A stretch of 35,211 nt of DNA from a virus. The DNA lies in the IMG/VR virus record IMGVR_UViG_3300027972_000036, positions 1 to 35,211 of that record; one strand, 5' to 3'. Below the pieces are notes generated by a model. The model saw nothing but the letters and a program-made list of their open reading frames with translations. It did no database searches and was not told the DNA's origin. The translations under genes were made by a program, and so were the position numbers. Position 1 is the first letter of the stretch, and each line of letters opens with the position of its first letter. Positions 30,645 to 35,211 of this stretch are shown piece after piece.

Positions 30645-32291
30645 ATGGCAACAAGCATTCCAACAAACCAACCACAAACACCAGCAGCAGCAGCGGCTGC
30701 AGCAGCGGCTGCAGCAAAAGCAGCAGCAAAAGGAAGAGAAACTGTAACCAGAAATCCATTTTCCGGTACTAAACAAATAGTCAGTGATGGTATAAAAACC
30801 TTAGTTGAAAATTTAAGTGGTACTTTAAAAGGATTAGCTGGTGATGTATCCGGAAAATTTCAAGAAATATTAAGTGATGAACTACAATATGGTCTTGATA
30901 TTGCCAAAACAGGATGGGCAAGAATGACCGGCTTTATATCACCAATAACAAAACCATTTACACAATTAATAAAACATTGGATATTACAAGTACCAATGTT
31001 TAAAAGAATGACTGGATGGATTGGCGATTTAGCTGGTATAGAAAAAATGAGAAGAAAAGAAGAACTTGCTCAACGAGGTATAAAGGCAAAAGGTTGGCTT
31101 GCAGAATTACTTGACCTTTTATTTCTACCATTAGCTTTGATACTTGGTATGATAGGAGCAGTTGTAAGAAAAATACTTCTTCCTTTTGAAATTGTATTTA
31201 AACTTTGGAAAGCATTTTTACTTACACCTGGTAAATGGGCTTGGGCTAAAATTGCATTATTTAAAAAAATGTTTGAATCTGTATGGCATGCAATAATAGG
31301 ACAAAAAAATATCGGTCAATTAAGTTTAGCAATAGAATGGTATTATAGAAAATTTATGAAAACTATACGACACAATAAAGCAATAAATTTTCTTTTTATT
31401 GTTATTGAAAAAGTATTTAAAACCATTGGTTGGATTGCTGGTTGGATTGGTAAAACAATAGGTGGAACATTTAAAATGATAATGGCTGCTGGTAAAAAAT
31501 TAGTAGATATTTTTAATTGGTTTTCAAAAATTCCAGGTCTTGGTATATTATTCAGAGCATTAAAAGTAGGTTTCAAATTTCTTGGATGGCCACTTCAAAT
31601 TTTACTATCAGCAATTGATTTCATTAAAGGTTTTGTAAAAACAGAAGGAAATTTTCTTGAAAAATTAAAAGGTGGTTTAACAAGTATGATAACAAAATTT
31701 TTAGAATTTCCTGTTAGACTACTTGCCGGTGTATATGATTGGATTATGGAACAATTAGGTCTTAGAAAAAAAGGTGATCCAGGTTCTGGTGATAAAGCAA
31801 TGAACATATTAACTGACCTTGTTAGTAGAGCTATAGGTGGTCTGGGTAATTTAGTACAAAGTTTTATTGATTTAGTTAAAGATGCTATTGTATGGATACA
31901 AGAATCCATAATGAATATAAAAGTATGGTGGTATAATTTCTTAACAGAATATCCAACAATCGGTAAAATGATATCCGGTGGTGAAGAAGGTTATAAGAGT
32001 AGATTAGCTTCATTTGGTGATGATGTAAAACAACGATCTGCTGAATTAAAACAACAAAACGAAGAAGAAAAGAAAAAGTTTAATGAAGAAACTCAAAAGA
32101 AAGCAGCAGCAACAACTACCACAAATTGGGGTGGTGGTTTTGGTGAAAATCCATTAGATACAAATAAAAATACTATTATAAATAATAGTAATGTAACTAA
32201 TAATACATCAACAGCACCAACATCTATACCATCATCACGATATACATCTCAAAATCCACGGGATATGGGATTCGCAGCAACACATCCTTAA
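30645..32291 (+). CDS. 29: Tape measure / tail length protein, gp29-like
   Basis: 548 residues. ATG 30645 is chosen over an in-frame TTG at 30630 because GGAG (30632-30635) lies nine bases before it. An alanine run (residues 14-24) is followed by long amphipathic and hydrophobic helices across residues 45-430, rich in Trp, Gly, Lys and Ile (for example I-G-W-I-A-G-W-I-G-K-T-I-G-G). The C-terminus is polar, Asn/Thr-rich. This composition is typical of tape measures, which are stretched inside the tube and leave with DNA. T4 gp29 (590 residues) is similar in length; at the usual ~0.15 nm per residue a tail near 80 nm would be expected (inference). Confidence 0.75.
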   Translation: MATSIPTNQPQTPAAAAAAAAAAAKAAAKGRETVTRNPFSGTKQIVSDGIKTLVENLSGTLKGLAGDVSGKFQEILSDELQYGLDIAKTGWARMTGFISPITKPFTQLIKHWILQVPMFKRMTGWIGDLAGIEKMRRKEELAQRGIKAKGWLAELLDLLFLPLALILGMIGAVVRKILLPFEIVFKLWKAFLLTPGKWAWAKIALFKKMFESVWHAIIGQKNIGQLSLAIEWYYRKFMKTIRHNKAINFLFIVIEKVFKTIGWIAGWIGKTIGGTFKMIMAAGKKLVDIFNWFSKIPGLGILFRALKVGFKFLGWPLQILLSAIDFIKGFVKTEGNFLEKLKGGLTSMITKFLEFPVRLLAGVYDWIMEQLGLRKKGDPGSGDKAMNILTDLVSRAIGGLGNLVQSFIDLVKDAIVWIQESIMNIKVWWYNFLTEYPTIGKMISGGEEGYKSRLASFGDDVKQRSAELKQQNEEEKKKFNEETQKKAAATTTTNWGGGFGENPLDTNKNTIINNSNVTNNTSTAPTSIPSSRYTSQNPRDMGFAATHP

Positions 32292-32318
32292 AATTTTTAA
32301 GAAAGGAATTTATTATAT

Positions 32319-33308
32319 ATGTCAATACCTGTTCAATTTAGTAATTTAAGACGACCATCAATAATAAAAGGTGGTTATAGTCATTATAAATCAATTAAGA
32401 AAAGGATAAATGACACCAAGGATGAGAATCTAATTCAAGTACCTCATTGGTATTTTCCTCATGCAGGTCATACTGGGTCAATTTGGATAGAATTGCAACC
32501 ACTTGAATTAAAATCAATAAATTCAGCCGGTAGAGGTGGAAATTATGATGTATCAAAATTTGGTCCATTATATAAATTCTTAGCTCCAGATGATGGTATT
32601 CTTGAAGCAAGTAACCATGAATGGAATACTTATGAAACAATATTTTCTAAATTATTGGCAATGGAAGCAAAACTTGGTACAGCATGGACACAAGGCCAAC
32701 AAATAGCAGGAAGTCTTTGGGGGTCAGTAGTAAGAGCCTTTGAAGCAGGTGATTTTCCTTCAGGTGAACAAATGCTTGCAGCCTTACATGCAGCAGTGGC
32801 AGTAGATATACCAAAAAAGAAAGTTGATGCACCACTTTCATATACAAATTCACCACGAAGACAATTTATGTTTACCTTCCAATTATTATCAGAAGGATTA
32901 AAAACAGATTTGGTTGAAATTGTAAAAAACATTTCAGCATACTCAGCACCATCATCAGTTGGAAATATACATATTAAATGGCCACATTTATGGTCAATAC
33001 AAACTGACCCAAAAGGTGTTTTAGATGTTGACCTTGCAGCATGTACTTCTGTTCAATCAACTTGGAAACATCCTTATAAAAATGGTATTCCGCAAAGATG
33101 TGAGTTGACTCTAAACTTTACAGATATATCACCACTTTTTGCAGATACCATTAGGGTTGGTTCACTTGTTAGAATTGCAAAAAATCTTGATAGAAAATCA
33201 TTCGCAGAAGATGTAAAGGATAGAACAACATTCTCAGCAACAAAAGAGATAAATAAAGTAAAAGATAGGGCAAAATGGGTTGCAGGTAAACTTGGATATC
33301 CAAGTTAA
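32319..33308 (+). CDS. Baseplate tail-tube cap protein, gp48/gp54-like
   Basis: 329 residues (T4 gp48 364, gp54 320). An amphipathic, Ala-rich middle (residues ~115-165) separates two beta-rich parts. The C-terminal half has R-R-Q-F-M-F-T-F-Q-L-L-S-E-G, W-P-H-L-W-S-I-Q-T-D-P, Y-K-N-G-I-P-Q-R-C-E-L-T-L-N-F-T-D-I-S-P-L, a pattern of the T4 gp48/gp54 family that sits atop the hub and starts tube growth. It follows the tape measure gene, as expected. I cannot decide between gp48 and gp54. Confidence 0.75.
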   Translation: MSIPVQFSNLRRPSIIKGGYSHYKSIKKRINDTKDENLIQVPHWYFPHAGHTGSIWIELQPLELKSINSAGRGGNYDVSKFGPLYKFLAPDDGILEASNHEWNTYETIFSKLLAMEAKLGTAWTQGQQIAGSLWGSVVRAFEAGDFPSGEQMLAALHAAVAVDIPKKKVDAPLSYTNSPRRQFMFTFQLLSEGLKTDLVEIVKNISAYSAPSSVGNIHIKWPHLWSIQTDPKGVLDVDLAACTSVQSTWKHPYKNGIPQRCELTLNFTDISPLFADTIRVGSLVRIAKNLDRKSFAEDVKDRTTFSATKEINKVKDRAKWVAGKLGYPS

Positions 33309-33323
33309 AGAAGGAGGAATATT

Positions 33324-33623
33324 ATGTTGGATAATGAAACTACTAATATCAATTTACCACCTGAAGGTGATATGTATGTAACAAAAGCTATGGAAGAAAT
33401 AAATATAGATAGAGAAAGATGGAAAAATAGAAGACATATGGCTTGGCTATCTTTAGTATCCATGATAGTTCTAACCACTTTAATTATATTTTTACCAGAA
33501 AGTTTATTACCGGTTGCAAAGGTAGCAGTTGTATCAGATTTTATAACATGGTATTATTTTGCATGTACTGGTGTTATAGGTGCATATATGGGTGTAACAA
33601 CTTTTGCACATGTTAAAAAATAG
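33324..33623 (+). CDS. Small membrane protein, holin candidate
   Basis: 99 residues with two predicted membrane helices (about 39-58 and 72-95) separated by a short loop, a charged N-terminal domain (residues 1-38, with R-W-K-N-R-R just before the first helix) and a short basic tail. A strong AAGGAGGAA ribosome site precedes it. The sequence M-A-W-L-S-L-V-S-M near the first helix and G-A-Y-M-G-V-T-T-F in the second resembles small membrane proteins frequent in T4-like phages. A holin is possible from topology, but no endolysin gene is nearby. Confidence 0.65.
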   Translation: MLDNETTNINLPPEGDMYVTKAMEEINIDRERWKNRRHMAWLSLVSMIVLTTLIIFLPESLLPVAKVAVVSDFITWYYFACTGVIGAYMGVTTFAHVKK

Positions 33624-33632
33624 GAAATATAA

Positions 33633-34370
33633 ATGAGATTAGATGATTATATATTAGAAGATACAAAAATATCAACTGAAGAAGGTTTAGAGGATATTAA
33701 AAAGAATTGCTCCGAATATATAAGGGAGTTGAGGTCTGGTAGAAACCTTTTTGTTAGATTATCAGAAAGTTATAAACCAATAGATCATAATAAAATACTC
33801 ATTATACCTCCTAAATCGGATAGAATACCGATTGATACTCCTAAAGATGTTCACCATGTTATAGATAACTTACTAAAAGCTAAATTCGGTTGGAAGCCAC
33901 GGTCCGAAGCACTCTTTGTATGGATAACAGAACAAAAGAATCCAAGATGGAATTGGTACTCATTTTGGAAAGAAGTGAGATTAATCTTTCCAATAGATGG
34001 ATATAAATATGTTTATTCATCCATGATAGGTGACCTCTTTTTAAAATATGAAACTTTTTTAAATGATTATGATTATCCTATATATCCAGATTCCTATGAT
34101 GATAATAAAATTAATAATGATATAAAAGATAAATTTTTTGAGTGGTTTAAAAATAAGGGTTTACCAACATATACAAAACTTAATGCGTTAAGAATGGGTG
34201 CAACTAAACATAAAAGAACTGAGTGTATGTTGAAAGCAAAAAAATATTATGCAATATCATCACTCCATATACCACGATTAAATGACCTTTTTAATCTTGA
34301 TATACAACCATCACGGTATAAAATAACCGATTTAGAACCAAAGCATGAATTTAACATGGATGAAACTTAA
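33633..34370 (+). CDS. Tandem-array protein 1, possible ADP-ribosyltransferase-like, leader-bearing
   Basis: 245 residues; first of at least three tandem paralogues. The N-terminus M-R-L-D-D-Y-I-L-E resembles the T4 capsid-targeting leader and ends with an I-L-E protease site. Conserved blocks are N-C-S-E-Y-I-R-E-L-R-S-G-R-N-L-F-V-R, L-L-K-A-K-F-G-W-K-P-R-S-E-A-L-F-V-W-I and F-P-I-D-G-Y-K-Y-V-Y-S. Their order (Arg-ended strand, R-S-x-x strand, later Y-S/D block) recalls a phage protein family with an ADP-ribosyltransferase-like layout, but no clear catalytic E-x-E is visible. May be packaged in the head and injected, as T4 Alt is; this is inference. Confidence 0.6.
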   Translation: MRLDDYILEDTKISTEEGLEDIKKNCSEYIRELRSGRNLFVRLSESYKPIDHNKILIIPPKSDRIPIDTPKDVHHVIDNLLKAKFGWKPRSEALFVWITEQKNPRWNWYSFWKEVRLIFPIDGYKYVYSSMIGDLFLKYETFLNDYDYPIYPDSYDDNKINNDIKDKFFEWFKNKGLPTYTKLNALRMGATKHKRTECMLKAKKYYAISSLHIPRLNDLFNLDIQPSRYKITDLEPKHEFNMDET

Positions 34371-35110
34371 TGAAACTTAATGAATATCTAATAACAGAAA
34401 CACAAAAAATTAGTTTTGAAGGGTTCTTACATATAGTTAAAAGAACTTGTTCGGAATATATAAGGGAGTTAAAGGCTGGTAAGAACTTCTTTATAAGAAA
34501 CCGTGTAGGTTTCACTTCTATCAACTCAAGTGATGTTATACTTATTCCCGCAAGAGAGGACAGGGTTCCTCGTGATATGAGTATAACATTACATAACGAA
34601 ATGGATGCTTTACTAAAAGCTAAGTTTGGTTGGAGACCACGGTCCGACTCGCTCTTTGTATGGATAACTCCGCAATCAGAAACAACAACCCGAAAAGGTA
34701 ATGGAGCAGATAGAAACAGAATTATCTTTCCATCTAATGGTTATAAATATGTATACTCACCAGAAGTTAATGATGTTTATTTTGAATATGAAAATATAAT
34801 GTCAAATATGCCAGATAATAATGACCGTGATGGTGTATATGGTGAGTTTGATGAGGACGAAGTTGAGGATGAGTTTTTAAATTGGTTCACAAAGGAAGCA
34901 CTACCAACATACACCGATAAAGGTGCATTAAAAACCAAGTTAGCACGATTTGATGGAAATGTAGAGTGTATGTTAAGAGCAAATAAAATATATGTTGTTT
35001 CCCAAAACTATATAGAGGTACTTAATAAACACCTTGGTATAAATATAAAACCAATAGAAAAAGAAGTTCCACATAAATCACTCCGATATAACAGTGAGAT
35101 TAATAAATGA
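34370..35110 (+). CDS. Tandem-array protein 2, paralogue of 33633 gene
   Basis: 246 residues, one-base overlap with the preceding gene (TAATG). Leader M-K-L-N-E-Y-L-I-T-E ends in an I-T-E site. Shares C-S-E-Y-I-R-E-L-K-A-G-K-N-F-F-I-R, K-F-G-W-R-P-R-S-D-S-L-F-V-W-I-T and G-Y-K-Y-V-Y-S-P-E-V-N-D with its neighbour, and the C-terminal L-P-T-Y-T-D-K-G-A-L. DNA identity is high in the C-S-E-Y-I-R-E-L block, so the duplication is fairly recent. Function as for array protein 1: unknown, possibly ART-like. Confidence 0.6.
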   Translation: MKLNEYLITETQKISFEGFLHIVKRTCSEYIRELKAGKNFFIRNRVGFTSINSSDVILIPAREDRVPRDMSITLHNEMDALLKAKFGWRPRSDSLFVWITPQSETTTRKGNGADRNRIIFPSNGYKYVYSPEVNDVYFEYENIMSNMPDNNDRDGVYGEFDEDEVEDEFLNWFTKEALPTYTDKGALKTKLARFDGNVECMLRANKIYVVSQNYIEVLNKHLGINIKPIEKEVPHKSLRYNSEINK

Positions 35111-35211
35111 GGTTAAATAACTATCTAACAGAATTTAAAGTTATAAAAATGGAGGATACTTTAACTCTATTAAAAAGAAATTGTTCGGAGTATATAAGGG
35201 AGTTGAGGTCT
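35107..35211 (+). CDS. Tandem-array protein 3, truncated by window end
   Basis: Starts at ATG 35107, overlapping the preceding stop by ATGA; 35 codons are visible. The leader M-R-L-N-N-Y-L-T-E ends in an L-T-E site, followed by L-K-R-N-C-S-E-Y-I-R-E-L-R-S, clearly the same family as the two preceding genes. The gene continues past the window. Confidence 0.75.
   Translation, partial: MRLNNYLTEFKVIKMEDTLTLLKRNCSEYIRELRS

Overview
The window is part of the virion-assembly region of an AT-rich, tailed bacteriophage with a contractile tail (myovirus), only distantly T4-like. The evidence is a set of recognisable T4-type head and tail genes, almost all on the + strand: portal (gp20), prohead protease (gp21), scaffold (gp22), major capsid protein (gp23), both terminase subunits (gp16, gp17), neck proteins (gp13, gp14), tail terminator (gp15), sheath (gp18), tube (gp19), hub chaperone (gp26 type), tape measure (gp29 type) and tube-cap/baseplate protein (gp48/54 type). 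No integrase, tRNA, insertion sequence or CRISPR array was seen. The host cannot be named from this sequence.

Layout. 1-2963: the 3' part of a very long repeat-built tail fibre and a small fibre-assembly-like protein. 3015-8150: the head module (portal, a small core-like ORF, protease, a 69-aa ORF, scaffold, capsid), closed by a terminator. 8214-9222: a strong sigma70-type promoter, then a HAD nucleotidase and the small terminase. 9230-14640: an insert between the two terminase genes. It holds a PrkA-family kinase gene with its own promoter and terminator, then a second unit (84-aa ORF, DUF444/YeaH VWA protein, SpoVR protein), also with its own promoter and terminator. 14643-22686: large terminase, neck protein, three paralogues of one small virion-type protein mixed with other putative structural proteins, and gp14. 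22701-23722: a DUF5661-like protein, an encapsulated-ferritin-like protein and an 89-aa ORF. 23739-33623: tail genes, including a gp15 homologue with a ~500-residue C-terminal extension and a candidate programmed -1 frameshift immediately before the tape measure gene. 33633-35211: a tandem array of at least three paralogues, possibly related to ADP-ribosyltransferases, cut by the window end.

Control. The insert and the small terminase have near-consensus sigma70 promoters (TTTACA, 17-nt spacer, TATAAT). Several head and tail genes instead follow an AATAAATATA / TATAAATA motif that looks like a T4-type late promoter.

Most interesting points: (i) the complete PrkA-YeaH-SpoVR trio as autonomous transcription units inside the packaging module; (ii) a UBA-like three-helix segment inside the YeaH homologue; (iii) a T-run slippery site fusing the hub chaperone to a 67-codon extension, like G/GT of siphophages; (iv) a ferritin-like protein with EncFtn-type ligand spacing; (v) a recurring N-terminal leader resembling the T4 capsid-targeting sequence, ending in an (I/L)-x-E protease site, on the ferritin-like and ART-like proteins among others; (vi) a ~270-residue domain shared by a head/neck paralogue and the gp15 extension. 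Functions come from reading translations by eye against remembered families; no search was run.
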